Shown one piece after another: positions 56,818 to 64,000 of a stretch of DNA of 64,000 nt. The notes beneath the pieces were generated by a model. That model made no database searches. It saw only the letters and a list, made by a program, of their open reading frames with translations, and was not told where the DNA came from. This DNA comes from Isoptericola halalbus (GTDB lineage Bacteria; Actinomycetota; Actinomycetes; Actinomycetales; Cellulomonadaceae), in contig VJZX01000007.1 in assembly GCA_009663185.1 (NCBI GenBank), positions 1-64,000 on the forward strand, given 5' to 3'. Numbering within the stretch: position 1 is the stretch's first letter; every line of letters begins with the position of its first letter. Made by a program: the position numbers and the translations under genes.

Positions 56818-58734
56818 ATGACGCTCGATGCATCGACGCCACCGCTCGCAGAAGGCCGCAGGCCCTTCCCCTCCATCGCGGAGTATGCGTTCCTGTCCGA
56901 CTGCGAGACCAACGCCCTCGTCGCGCCCTCGGGCGCCGTGGAGTGGATGTGCGTGCCGCGCCCGGACTCCCCGAGCGTCTTCTCGGCGGTGCTCGACCGC
57001 GGCGCCGGGCACTTCCGGGTCGGCCCGCACGGCGTGCGTGTACCCGTCGCGCGTCGCTACCTACCCGGCACACTGATCCTCGAGACGACGTGGCAGACGT
57101 CGTCGGGCTGGCTCGTGGTCCGCGACGCGATGGTCATGGGCCCGTGGCACGACGTCGACGAACGCTCGCACACGCACCGGCGCACACCCACCGACCACGA
57201 CGCCGAGCACATCCTGCTGCGCACCATCAAGTGCGTGTCGGGCACGGTCGACCTCGAGGTCGTGTGCGAGCCCAGGCCCGACTACGCCCGCGGCGAGCCG
57301 CGGTGGGAGTACGAAGGTACGGGCTACTCGTCGATCGTGGCGCGCATGGACGGTCCGAACCCCGACCTCCGGCTCAGCTCGAGCCTGCGGTTCGGGATCG
57401 AGGGTCGCCGTGGGAGCGCTCGCACACGCATGGACGAGGGCGACACGCACTTCGTCGCGATGTCCTGGTCGCAGCTGGCCGCGCCGTCGTCGTGGGCGGA
57501 GGCGACCGAGAGGATGTGGGTCACCGAGCAGTACTGGCGCGACTGGATCACCCAGGGCACCTTCCCCGACCACCCGTGGCGCATCTACCTGCAGCGCTCG
57601 GCGCTCACGCTCAAGGGCCTCACGTACGCCCCGACGGGTGCGCTGCTCGCCGCCGCGACGACGTCCCTGCCCGAGACGCCGGGCGGCGAGCGGAACTGGG
57701 ACTACCGCTACGCCTGGATCCGCGACTCGACGTTCGCTCTCTGGGGCCTCTACACGCTCGGGCTCGACCGCGAGGCGAACGACTTCTTCGCGTTCATCCA
57801 GGACGTGTGCTCCGACAACAAGCACCTGCAGATCATGTACGGCGTCGGAGGCGAGGAGCAGCTCGAGGAGCACGAGCTGCTGCACCTGTCGGGATACGAG
57901 GGAGCGCGGCCGGTGCGCATCGGCAACGCCGCGTACGCGCAGCGCCAGCACGACGTGTGGGGCGCGGTGCTCGACTCGGTGTACCTGCACACGCGCAACC
58001 GCGAGCAGCTGCCCGAGGCCCTGTGGCCGATCCTCAAGCGCCAGGTCGAGCAGGCGGCGACGCACTGGCACGAGCCCGACCGGGGCATGTGGGAGGTGCG
58101 CGGCGAGCCGCAGCACTTCACCTCGAGCAAGCTCATGTGCTGGGTCGCGCTCGACCGCGGCGCCCGGCTCGCCCGGCTCTACGACGAGCACGACTTCGCC
58201 GAGCAGTGGCAGAAGCTCGCCGACGAGATCAAGTCCGACATCTGTACCAAGGGCGTCGACGAGCGCGGCGTGTTCGTCCAGCGCTACGGCTCGGACGCGC
58301 TCGACGCGTCGCTGCTGCTCGTCCCGCTGCTGCGCTTCCTGCCGCCCGACGACGAGCGCGTGCGCGCGACCGTCCTGGCGATCGCCGACGAGCTCACCGA
58401 CGACGGGCTCGTGCTGCGCTACCGCGTCGAGGAGACCGACGACGGGCTGTCGGGCGAGGAGGGGACGTTCACGATCTGCTCGTTCTGGCTCGTGTCGGCG
58501 CTCGCGGAGATCGGCGAGGTCGAGCGCGCCCGGCGCCTGTGCGAGCGCCTGCTGTCGTTCGCCAGCTCGCTCCACCTCTACGCCGAGGAGATCGACCCGC
58601 GCACGGGACGGCACCTGGGCAACTTCCCGCAGGCGTTCACCCACCTGGCGCTCATCAACGCCGTCATGCACGTGATCCGGGCCGAGGAGGAGGACCGCGA
58701 CTCCAGGGCGTTCCGCGGCCCGAACGGCTTGTAG
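56818..58734 (+). CDS. GH15 glucoamylase/trehalase-like hydrolase
   Basis: This protein has 638 residues from ATG 56818. An N-terminal beta-sandwich domain (about 15-260; IAEYAFLSDCETNALVAPSG) precedes an (alpha/alpha)6 barrel. Likely catalytic acids are E426 in GMWEVRGEPQ and E590 or E591 in LYAEEIDP. The RNWDYRYAWIRDSTFAL motif is typical of the GH15 group that includes mycobacterial trehalase. There is no signal peptide, so it is intracellular. The substrate may be trehalose or another alpha-glucoside. A 261-bp region with no other gene lies upstream. Confidence 0.92.
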   Translation: MTLDASTPPLAEGRRPFPSIAEYAFLSDCETNALVAPSGAVEWMCVPRPDSPSVFSAVLDRGAGHFRVGPHGVRVPVARRYLPGTLILETTWQTSSGWLVVRDAMVMGPWHDVDERSHTHRRTPTDHDAEHILLRTIKCVSGTVDLEVVCEPRPDYARGEPRWEYEGTGYSSIVARMDGPNPDLRLSSSLRFGIEGRRGSARTRMDEGDTHFVAMSWSQLAAPSSWAEATERMWVTEQYWRDWITQGTFPDHPWRIYLQRSALTLKGLTYAPTGALLAAATTSLPETPGGERNWDYRYAWIRDSTFALWGLYTLGLDREANDFFAFIQDVCSDNKHLQIMYGVGGEEQLEEHELLHLSGYEGARPVRIGNAAYAQRQHDVWGAVLDSVYLHTRNREQLPEALWPILKRQVEQAATHWHEPDRGMWEVRGEPQHFTSSKLMCWVALDRGARLARLYDEHDFAEQWQKLADEIKSDICTKGVDERGVFVQRYGSDALDASLLLVPLLRFLPPDDERVRATVLAIADELTDDGLVLRYRVEETDDGLSGEEGTFTICSFWLVSALAEIGEVERARRLCERLLSFASSLHLYAEEIDPRTGRHLGNFPQAFTHLALINAVMHVIRAEEEDRDSRAFRGPNGL

Positions 58735-58779
58735 CCGGGCTTCTTCGAACTGGCGCGGGCGGGGTCTTGCCACCCGTGG

Positions 58780-58794
58780 GCTAATAGCATTAGC
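58780..58794. promoter_or_regulatory. Putative TetR operator at the hydrolase promoter
   Basis: GCTAATAGCATTAGC has perfect 6-bp arms around AGC and ends nine bases before the hydrolase ATG. The second gene of the operon encodes a TetR regulator, so autorepression is likely. TAGCAT or TAGCTT here may also be the -10. Confidence 0.75.
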
Positions 58795-58803
58795 TTTGAG
58801 GCT

Positions 58804-59664
58804 ATGACACAGAGCCTGAGCTTCCTCGACCGCCCCGAGGGGCGCCTCGCCTACACCGACTCCGGCTCCGGGCCGCTCGTCGTCGCCGTGCCCGGGATGG
58901 GTGACCTGCGCTCGACCTACGACGATGTCGCACCGGCGCTCGTCGCGGCCGGCTACCGCGTCGTGGTCACCGACCTGCGCGGCCACGGCGACTCCTCGAC
59001 GACGTTCACCACCCACGGCGACGACGCGACCGGCGCCGACCTGCTCGCGCTCGTCCAGCATCTCGGCGCGGGCCCGGCGGTGCTCCTGGGGAGCTCGATG
59101 GGCGGGTCGGCAGCCGCGTGGGCCGCCGCCGAACGGCCCGACCTGGTCCGAGGGCTGGTTCTGCTCGACCCCCTGCTGCGCGACCCCGCGTCGCCCGCGC
59201 AGCAACGGTTCCTGCGGATCGTCTACCGCATGCTGCTGGCACGCCCCTGGGGTGCGGCGTTCTGGGCCGCCTACTACTCCTCGATCTGCAAGGGCCGTCG
59301 CTCGCCGCGCCACGCCGAGCACGTCGCGGCCGTGCGCGCGTCGTTGCGCGACCGCGACCGCCTGCGGTCGTTCCGGGACCTCGCCCTGGCGCTCGACCAC
59401 GGCGTGGTCGAACGGCGCCTCGACGCGGTGCAAGCGCCGGCGCTCGTCGTCGTCGGCTCGCTCGACCCCGACTACCGGGACCCGGCCGCCGAGCTCGCGT
59501 GGATGCGGGACGCGATCGGGGCGCGTGGCCTGCTCGTGGACGGCGTGGGCCACTACCCGCATCACCAGGCGCCCGACGTCGTCCTGCCCGCCGTGCTCGA
59601 CTTCCTCGCCGGCCTGCCCGCGGCACACGGCGAGGACCAGGGCGAGGAGGACGCGCGTGCCTAG
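58804..59664 (+). CDS. Alpha/beta-hydrolase
   Basis: This protein has 286 residues from ATG 58804. It has the classic fold and triad: serine in the elbow GSSMGGS, Asp in SLDPDYRDP and His in GVGHYPHHQ. The oxyanion region is VPGMGDLRSTYDDV. There is no signal peptide. The C-terminus (GEDQGEEDARA) overlaps the following TetR gene by eight bases. It is likely an esterase or epoxide-hydrolase-type detoxification enzyme under TetR control; the substrate is unknown. Confidence 0.9.
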   Translation: MTQSLSFLDRPEGRLAYTDSGSGPLVVAVPGMGDLRSTYDDVAPALVAAGYRVVVTDLRGHGDSSTTFTTHGDDATGADLLALVQHLGAGPAVLLGSSMGGSAAAWAAAERPDLVRGLVLLDPLLRDPASPAQQRFLRIVYRMLLARPWGAAFWAAYYSSICKGRRSPRHAEHVAAVRASLRDRDRLRSFRDLALALDHGVVERRLDAVQAPALVVVGSLDPDYRDPAAELAWMRDAIGARGLLVDGVGHYPHHQAPDVVLPAVLDFLAGLPAAHGEDQGEEDARA

Positions 59665-60283
59665 GGCCGGCCTGACGCGCGAGGCCGTCGTTCGCCTGGC
59701 GCTCGAGGTGGTCGACGACGGCGGGCCGGACGGCTTCGCGCAGCTCACCCTTGCGAAGGTCGCGTCCCGGGCCGGCGTCGCCACCCCGAGTCTGTACAAG
59801 CACGTCGGGTCGCTCGCGGCGCTGCGTCGGGAGGTGTCGGTCGTCGCGGTGCGAGAGCTCACGACGGCGGGTGCTGCCGCCACGGTCGGGCGCTCGGGCG
59901 CCGACGCGGTGCGCGCGCTGGCCCACGCCTGGCGGGGCTACGCCGTCGCGCAGCCGGGCCGCTACGCCGCGACACAGGTGGGCCCTGACCCCGACGATCC
60001 TTCGGCGGCCGAGCATCGCCAGGCCGCCGCCGAGAGCGTGCAGGTCGCCGCGGCCGTACTGCGCGGATTCGCGCTGCCCGACGAGCGTCTCGTCGACGCA
60101 GTCCGCGCCGCGCGGTCCGCGATCCACGGGTTCGTGATGCTCGAGCTCGGCGGAGGGTTCCGGCTCCCCCAGGACCTCGACCGCAGCTTCGGCGTGCTCA
60201 TCGACATGCTCGTCGCCGGCGTCACCGCGCTCGGGGAGGGCCGACCGACTCTTCCCGAGGTAGAACAACTCTCGCCGAGGTAG
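59657..60283 (+). CDS. TetR-family regulator with WHG-type C-terminal domain
   Basis: This protein has 208 residues from GTG 59657, preceded by GAGGAGG and overlapping the hydrolase gene by eight bases. The N-terminal helix-turn-helix is TLAKVASRAGVATPSLYKHV. The C-terminal domain with a conserved IHGFVMLELGGGF belongs to the TetR_C_33/WHG group. It probably binds GCTAATAGCATTAGC upstream of the operon. Its last ten codons and TAG stop are made of phased array units (locus C), so the coding end has fused with the repeat. Confidence 0.9.
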   Translation: MPRAGLTREAVVRLALEVVDDGGPDGFAQLTLAKVASRAGVATPSLYKHVGSLAALRREVSVVAVRELTTAGAAATVGRSGADAVRALAHAWRGYAVAQPGRYAATQVGPDPDDPSAAEHRQAAAESVQVAAAVLRGFALPDERLVDAVRAARSAIHGFVMLELGGGFRLPQDLDRSFGVLIDMLVAGVTALGEGRPTLPEVEQLSPR

Positions 60284-60365
60284 AACAACTTTCGCCGAGG
60301 TAGAAGCCCAGACGCTTCTACCTCGTGCGATGGCGTTCTACCTCGCGCGATTTCGTTCTATCTCG
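60256..60365. repeat. 20-nt phased CGAGGTAGAA inverted array (locus C)
   Basis: This is the most regular copy. CGAGGTAGAA is at 60256, 60276 and 60296; the complement TTCTACCTCG is at 60316 and 60336, and TTCTATCTCG at 60356. All six units, including across the centre, are exactly 20 nt apart, with 10 variable bases between. The TetR stop codon is TAG 60281-60283 in unit 2. It lies between convergent tetR and cbs. Confidence 0.95.
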
Positions 60366-60385
60366 CCGTCGTGATGTCCGGTCGA

Positions 60386-61792
60386 TCAGTGGGCCAGGTA
60401 CCCGAGCAGGTCGTGGCGCGTGAGCACGCCGACCGGTTCTCCGCCCTCGACGACGAGCAGCGCGTCGGCGCCGTGCAGCGCGGCGCGCACCGCCTCGAGC
60501 CCTTCGCCGACCCCCACGAGCGGGAACCGCTCGGCCATGTGGTCGGCGACGCGGTCGGCGAGCTTGGCCTTGCCGGAGAACACGACGTCGAGCAGCTCGC
60601 GCTCGCTCACCGCACCGGCGACCTCCCCGATCTTGACGGGCGGCTCTGCGACGACCACGGGCATCTGCGAGACGCCGTACTCGTGCAGGATCTCGATCGC
60701 GTCGCGCAGCGTCTCGTTGGGGTGGGTGTGCACGAGGTCGGGCATCGTGCCCGTCTTGCCGCGCAGGATGTCGCCCGCAGTGATCTCGGCGTCGGCGTCG
60801 AGGAAGCCGTACGAGCGCATCCACGCGTCGGAGAAGATCTTCGACATGTAGCCCCGCCCGGAGTCCGGCAGCAGCACGACGATCACGGCCTTCGACGCAG
60901 CGGCCGGGTCGGAGTCCTCGAGGCGCCGCGCGAGCCGCAGTGCCGCCTGGACGGCCATGCCGCACGAGCCACCCACGAGCAGCGCCTCCTCGCGTGCGAG
61001 GCGCCGCGTCATGGCGAACGAGTCCGCGTCGGTCACGGGGATGACCTCGTCCGGCACGCTCGGGTCGTAGGCGCGCGGCCAGAAGTCCTCGCCCACTCCC
61101 TCCACGAGGTACGGCCGGCCGTCGCCACCCGAGTAGACCGATCCCGCCGGGTCCGCACCGATGATCCGGACCGGGCCGCCGTCGTCGGGCGAGCGGTCAG
61201 CAGAGACCTCCTTGAGGTAGCGGCCCGCGCCCGTGATCGTGCCGCCCGTGCCCACGCCGGCGACGAAGTGAGTCACCCTGCCGTCGGTGTCCTCCCACAC
61301 CTCGGGCCCGGTGGACTCGAAGTGCGACGCCGGCCCGTTGGGGTTCGAGTACTGGTCCGGCTTCCACGCGCCCTCGGTCTCGGCGACGATCCGGTCGGAG
61401 ACCGAGTAGTACGAGTTCGGGTGGTCCGGCGGCACGGCCGTCGGCGTCACGACGACGCGCGCCCCGTACGCCGCGAGGACGTCCCGCTTGTCCTTGCTGA
61501 CCTTGTCGGGGCAGACGAACACGCACTCGTAGCCCTTGCGCTGGGCGACGAGCGCGAGGCCGACGCCGGTGTTGCCGCTCGTCGGCTCGACGATCGTGCC
61601 ACCGGGCTTCAGCTGGCCCGACTCCTCGGCGGCCTCGACCATCTTGAGCGCGATGCGGTCCTTCACGGAGCCGCCAGGGTTGAAGTACTCGACCTTCGCG
61701 AGGATCGTCGCGGACAGGCCCTCGGTCACCCGGCTCAGGCGGACCAGGGGTGTTCGGCCCACGAGCTCGGAGATGTGCTCGGCGTATCGCAT
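60386..61792 (-). CDS. cbs: Cystathionine beta-synthase
   Basis: This PLP enzyme condenses serine with homocysteine to cystathionine (reverse transsulfuration). It has 468 residues from ATG 61792. The PLP lysine is K44 in GGSVKDRIA, with EPTSGNTGVGLAL and the phosphate loop GVGTGGTITG. Two C-terminal CBS repeats (about 335-468; HTHPNETLRDAIEILHEYGV, FPLVGVGEGLEAVRAAL) bind regulatory ligands. There is no heme-binding N-terminus. In M. tuberculosis cbs (Rv1077) lies near metB, whereas here it is 23 kb away. Phased arrays flank the gene at both ends. Confidence 0.95.
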   Translation of the reverse strand: MRYAEHISELVGRTPLVRLSRVTEGLSATILAKVEYFNPGGSVKDRIALKMVEAAEESGQLKPGGTIVEPTSGNTGVGLALVAQRKGYECVFVCPDKVSKDKRDVLAAYGARVVVTPTAVPPDHPNSYYSVSDRIVAETEGAWKPDQYSNPNGPASHFESTGPEVWEDTDGRVTHFVAGVGTGGTITGAGRYLKEVSADRSPDDGGPVRIIGADPAGSVYSGGDGRPYLVEGVGEDFWPRAYDPSVPDEVIPVTDADSFAMTRRLAREEALLVGGSCGMAVQAALRLARRLEDSDPAAASKAVIVVLLPDSGRGYMSKIFSDAWMRSYGFLDADAEITAGDILRGKTGTMPDLVHTHPNETLRDAIEILHEYGVSQMPVVVAEPPVKIGEVAGAVSERELLDVVFSGKAKLADRVADHMAERFPLVGVGEGLEAVRAALHGADALLVVEGGEPVGVLTRHDLLGYLAH

Positions 61793-61829
61793 GCCGTCAT
61801 GGTCCCACCGTGACCGCCGATGCTCTCGC

Positions 61830-61938
61830 CGAGGTAGAAAGAGTTCCGGCGAGGTAGAACGCATTCGCGTTCTACCTCGCCGGATCTTCTTCTACCGCGG
61901 CGCGAGTGGTTCTACCTCGGCGGGAGTGGTCTACCTCG
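61830..61938. repeat. 20-nt phased CGAGGTAGAA inverted array (locus D)
   Basis: CGAGGTAGAA is at 61830 and 61850; complementary units are at 61870 (TTCTACCTCG), 61890 (TTCTACCGCG) and 61910 (TTCTACCTCG), and a one-base-shortened unit ends at 61938. The period is 20 nt, including across the centre. Unlike the other loci it lies between two genes on the same strand: after the BI-1 gene and before cbs. Confidence 0.92.
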
Positions 61939-62799
61939 TCACTCGCTGCTGTTGAAGATCGCGAGCAGGCGGAGGAACTCGAGGTAGAGCCAGACCAGCG
62001 TCACGACCAGGCCGAACGCGGCGGTCCAGGCGTAGCGCGCCGGGACGCCCTGCTCGACGCCGCGCTTGATCGCGTCGAAGTCGACGATGAGGGAGGCGGC
62101 GGCCAGGCCGACGGCGACGAGGCCGATGACGATCCCGAGCGGGCCCTCGCGCATGCCCCAGCCCTGGAGCACGCCCGACCAGGTGAGGACGACGTTGACG
62201 AGCGAGAAGGCCAGGTAGCCGACCAGGGCGATGAGCAGCCAGCGCGTGAACTTCGGCGTGACGCGGACGCGCCCCGACTTGAAGAGGAACAGCGCCGCGG
62301 CGAACGTCGCCATGGTGGCGACGACGGCCTGCAGCACCATGCTTGTGGCCTCCACGCCGGCGATGCTGCCGAACAGCAGGCTGATGCCACCGAGGAAAAC
62401 ACCCTCGGCGACCGCGTAGAGCGTGATGAGCACGGGGCTCGGGTTCTTCTTGAACGCGTTCACGAGGCCGAGCACGAGGCCGACGATCATGCCGAGCGGC
62501 CACAGACCGGGCGCGAAGGTCCACGTCGCGGCCGCGACCACGACCAGCAGGGCGAGCAGCCCGCCGGTCTTGATGATCACGTCGTCGTACGTGAGGCGCT
62601 TGGTGTCGGCGGTCGTCGCCGACGGCGCGTCGTACATGTTCTCGAGCGAGGCGGCGTCGGCGCCTTGCGTGCTCGCCGTGCCGTACTGGCCGTACTGCGG
62701 CTGGCCATACTGCGGCGGCGCCGTCGTGGCACCGCCCCGGCGCGCCGTGCGGCGCGGCTCGCCGAACATGTCGCTGTTCGAGAAGACGGGGTTGCTCAT
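61939..62799 (-). CDS. Bax inhibitor-1/YccA-like membrane protein
   Basis: This protein has 286 residues from ATG 62799. A 60-residue cytoplasmic N-terminus with Tyr/Gln/Gly repeats (QYGQPQYGQYG) precedes seven membrane segments, ending in WLYLEFLRLLAIFNSSE, the BI-1/YccA family C-terminus. The conserved acidic pair is present in LIVDFDAIKRG. Family members are pH-sensitive calcium leak channels or interact with FtsH; the actinobacterial role is unknown. The TGA stop abuts the phased array. It is divergent from an ABC exporter. Confidence 0.9.
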   Translation of the reverse strand: MSNPVFSNSDMFGEPRRTARRGGATTAPPQYGQPQYGQYGTASTQGADAASLENMYDAPSATTADTKRLTYDDVIIKTGGLLALLVVVAAATWTFAPGLWPLGMIVGLVLGLVNAFKKNPSPVLITLYAVAEGVFLGGISLLFGSIAGVEATSMVLQAVVATMATFAAALFLFKSGRVRVTPKFTRWLLIALVGYLAFSLVNVVLTWSGVLQGWGMREGPLGIVIGLVAVGLAAASLIVDFDAIKRGVEQGVPARYAWTAAFGLVVTLVWLYLEFLRLLAIFNSSE

Positions 62800-62904
62800 G
62801 AGCTCCTCCTGGTCGCGGCTGCCGGTTGCCCGACGACGGGGCGTCGCGCGGGCATGGCCGGGTCGCTGGCCGTGCGACCTCATCGTAGGCAACGCCACCG
62901 ACGT

Positions 62905-62939
62905 ACGAAAGGTTCCCGGACGTCCCGGGCAACTTTCGT
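62905..62939. promoter_or_regulatory. Imperfect palindrome in a divergent promoter region
   Basis: ACGAAAG (62905-62911) and CTTTCGT (62933-62939) are inverted around TCCCGGACGTCCCGGG, in the 210-bp space between the BI-1 and ABC genes. On the minus strand TTTCGT and TACGAT (62887-62882), 17 bp apart, could be the BI-1 promoter, so the palindrome may be an operator covering it. Confidence 0.5.
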
Positions 62940-63009
62940 GACGTGACCGAGACCGTCACCTACGCTCGATGAGGGGCAAACCGCCCGCCGCGATCGAGAG
63001 GGCGCCCGC

Positions 63010-63981
63010 ATGATCGAGGCACGAGGACTTTCCAAGCGCTACGGCGACAAGCTCGCCGTCGACGACGTCACGTTCACCGTGCAGCCGGGCCTGGTCACGG
63101 GATTCCTCGGGCCCAACGGCGCCGGCAAGTCGACGACGATGCGCCTGATCATGGGCCTCGACGGGCCCACCGCGGGCACCGTCACGGTCAACGGCCGGCC
63201 GTACGCCCAGCACCGGACCCCGCTCGCCGAGGTCGGCGCGCTGCTCGAGGCCAAGTCCGCCCACCCCGGCCGGACGGCGCGGCAGCACCTGCAGGTCCTG
63301 GCCGCGACCCACGGCATCGCGGACTCCCGCGTCGACGAGGTCATCGAGCTCACCGGCCTGACCGCCGTCGCGCGCAAGCGCGTGGGCGGCTTCTCCCTCG
63401 GCATGGGCCAACGGCTCGGCATCGCGGTCGCGCTGCTGGGCGACCCGCGCACGCTCATCCTCGACGAGCCCGTCAACGGGCTCGACCCCGAGGGCGTCCT
63501 GTGGGTCCGCAACCTCACCCGGTACCTCGCCGAGCAGGGACGCACGGTGTTCCTCTCGAGCCACCTCATGAGCGAGGTCGCGCTCACCGCGGACCACGTC
63601 ATCGTCATCGGCAAGGGCCGCATCCTCGCCGACACCTCGGTCCGGGACCTGCTCGACGGCGCCTCGCGCCGCCACGTGCGGGTGCGCACGCCGCAAGGCG
63701 ACGAGCTGTCCGAGGGGTTGCGCCGCGAGGGCGCCGACGTCACGGTCTTCGACGACGGTCGCCTCGACGTCGCGGGCCTCGACGCCCCGCGTATCGGCGA
63801 GGTCGCGGCCCGCTCGGCCGTCGTCCTGCATGAGCTCACGCCGGTCTCCTCGACGCTCGAGGACGCCTACATGGCCCTGACGGCCGACGCGGTCGAGTTC
63901 CACGCCGAGGACATCACCGCCGTGCCCGCCACCGCGCCGACCACGGTGGCCGCCTCGAGCCCCGAAGGAGCAGAGCGATGA
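63010..63981 (+). CDS. ABC transporter ATP-binding protein (exporter type)
   Basis: This protein has 323 residues from ATG 63010. The nucleotide-binding domain has Walker A GPNGAGKST with K40, the signature-like FSLGMGQRLG, Walker B LILDEPVNGLDPEG and the switch His in SSHLMSE. The C-terminal 90 residues (RHVRVRTPQGDELSEGLRRE) are the extra domain of DRI/BcrA-type drug or lantibiotic-immunity exporters. The stop overlaps the next start as ATGA. Confidence 0.93.
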   Translation: MIEARGLSKRYGDKLAVDDVTFTVQPGLVTGFLGPNGAGKSTTMRLIMGLDGPTAGTVTVNGRPYAQHRTPLAEVGALLEAKSAHPGRTARQHLQVLAATHGIADSRVDEVIELTGLTAVARKRVGGFSLGMGQRLGIAVALLGDPRTLILDEPVNGLDPEGVLWVRNLTRYLAEQGRTVFLSSHLMSEVALTADHVIVIGKGRILADTSVRDLLDGASRRHVRVRTPQGDELSEGLRREGADVTVFDDGRLDVAGLDAPRIGEVAARSAVVLHELTPVSSTLEDAYMALTADAVEFHAEDITAVPATAPTTVAASSPEGAER

Positions 63982-64000
63982 CCGCCGCGACCAGCGTGAC
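63978..64000 (+). CDS. Start of the next gene, probably the ABC permease (partial)
   Basis: An ATG at 63978 overlaps the ATPase stop (ATGA), with GGAG upstream. Only seven codons (MTAATSV) lie in the window. From context it should be the membrane subunit of the exporter; the sequence here cannot prove it. Confidence 0.55.

Noticed and set aside
57061-59883. 940-codon minus-strand open frame opposite GH15 and the hydrolase
   Set aside because: It is antisense to two genes with clear catalytic motifs and has no recognisable domain.
60256-60365. CRISPR array
   Set aside because: Repeats are only 10 nt, spacers 10 nt, half the units are inverted and no cas gene is present.
1-64000. tRNA, rRNA, insertion sequences or prophage
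   Set aside because: Reading both strands I saw no tRNA-like cloverleaf ends, transposase motifs, terminal repeats with target duplications or phage structural genes.

Overview
The window is 64 kb of very GC-rich, densely coded DNA from an actinobacterium. WhiB1, the mycothiol amidase Mca, coproporphyrin-type HemQ/ferrochelatase, a LALTG sortase-E-type substrate and many LacI/TetR/WhiB regulators all point there. A CebR/CelR-type cellobiose uptake locus and several glycosidases suggest a plant-polymer-degrading Micrococcales (Cellulomonas or Promicromonospora-like). This genus-level guess is inference. I saw no rRNA, tRNA, CRISPR array, insertion sequence or prophage.

Layout. 1-3.0 kb: 3' part of a type VII secretion FtsK/SpoIIIE ATPase. 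3.1-6.2 kb: membrane protein, whiB1 and pdtaS facing each other, and a DUF2505 protein. 6.2-12.8 kb: cellobiose-type locus (two operators, lipoprotein, two permeases, GH1 beta-glucosidase, LacI repressor), ended by three 88-90 bp tandem repeats. 12.9-20.4 kb: TetR/DUF4386 pair, putA with a divergent PAS-AraC regulator, bioY, an aldo/keto reductase. 20.6-27.5 kb: gdhA, a monooxygenase plus HemK-like methyltransferase, hemH-hemQ, a hexapeptide protein, glycerate kinase, MarR. 27.5-38 kb: a block resembling the M. tuberculosis Rv1079-Rv1086 neighbourhood (uppS, hlyIII, mca, DUF4307, greA, metB) with insertions (nitrilase, SRPBCC, orphan sigma-type C-terminal domain, ilvA, perM). 38-47 kb: YdeI-like protein, msrA, a coupled operon ending in a fatty-acid desaturase, GH127, a LapA-like protein, an SDR/HxlR pair and ligB. 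47-56.6 kb: sortase substrate, LysR-domain/DUF5997 pair, an unknown protein, SelW-like protein, methyltransferase, FKBP, LysR/EamA pair, ECF42 sigma factor with two DGPF/YCII genes. 56.8-64 kb: GH15, hydrolase-TetR operon, cbs, a BI-1 family protein and an ABC exporter running off the edge.

The most striking non-gene structure is a family of intergenic arrays built from the 10-mer CGAGGTAGAA (or its complement TTCTACCTCG) repeated with a period of almost exactly 20 nt and inverted about a centre. It occurs at four loci (about 4.02, 29.36, 60.26 and 61.83 kb), with a variant at 14.42 kb. Four of the five sit between convergent genes. Each unit carries a TAG. Because 20 is not a multiple of 3, a frame entering an array is soon stopped, and three genes (pdtaS, the nitrilase, a TetR gene) use an array TAG as their own stop. 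Other convergent gene ends carry unrelated long palindromes (33.34, 44.13, 46.91 kb), some also supplying the stop codon. I read these as combined transcription and translation stop cassettes at gene ends; this is a hypothesis.
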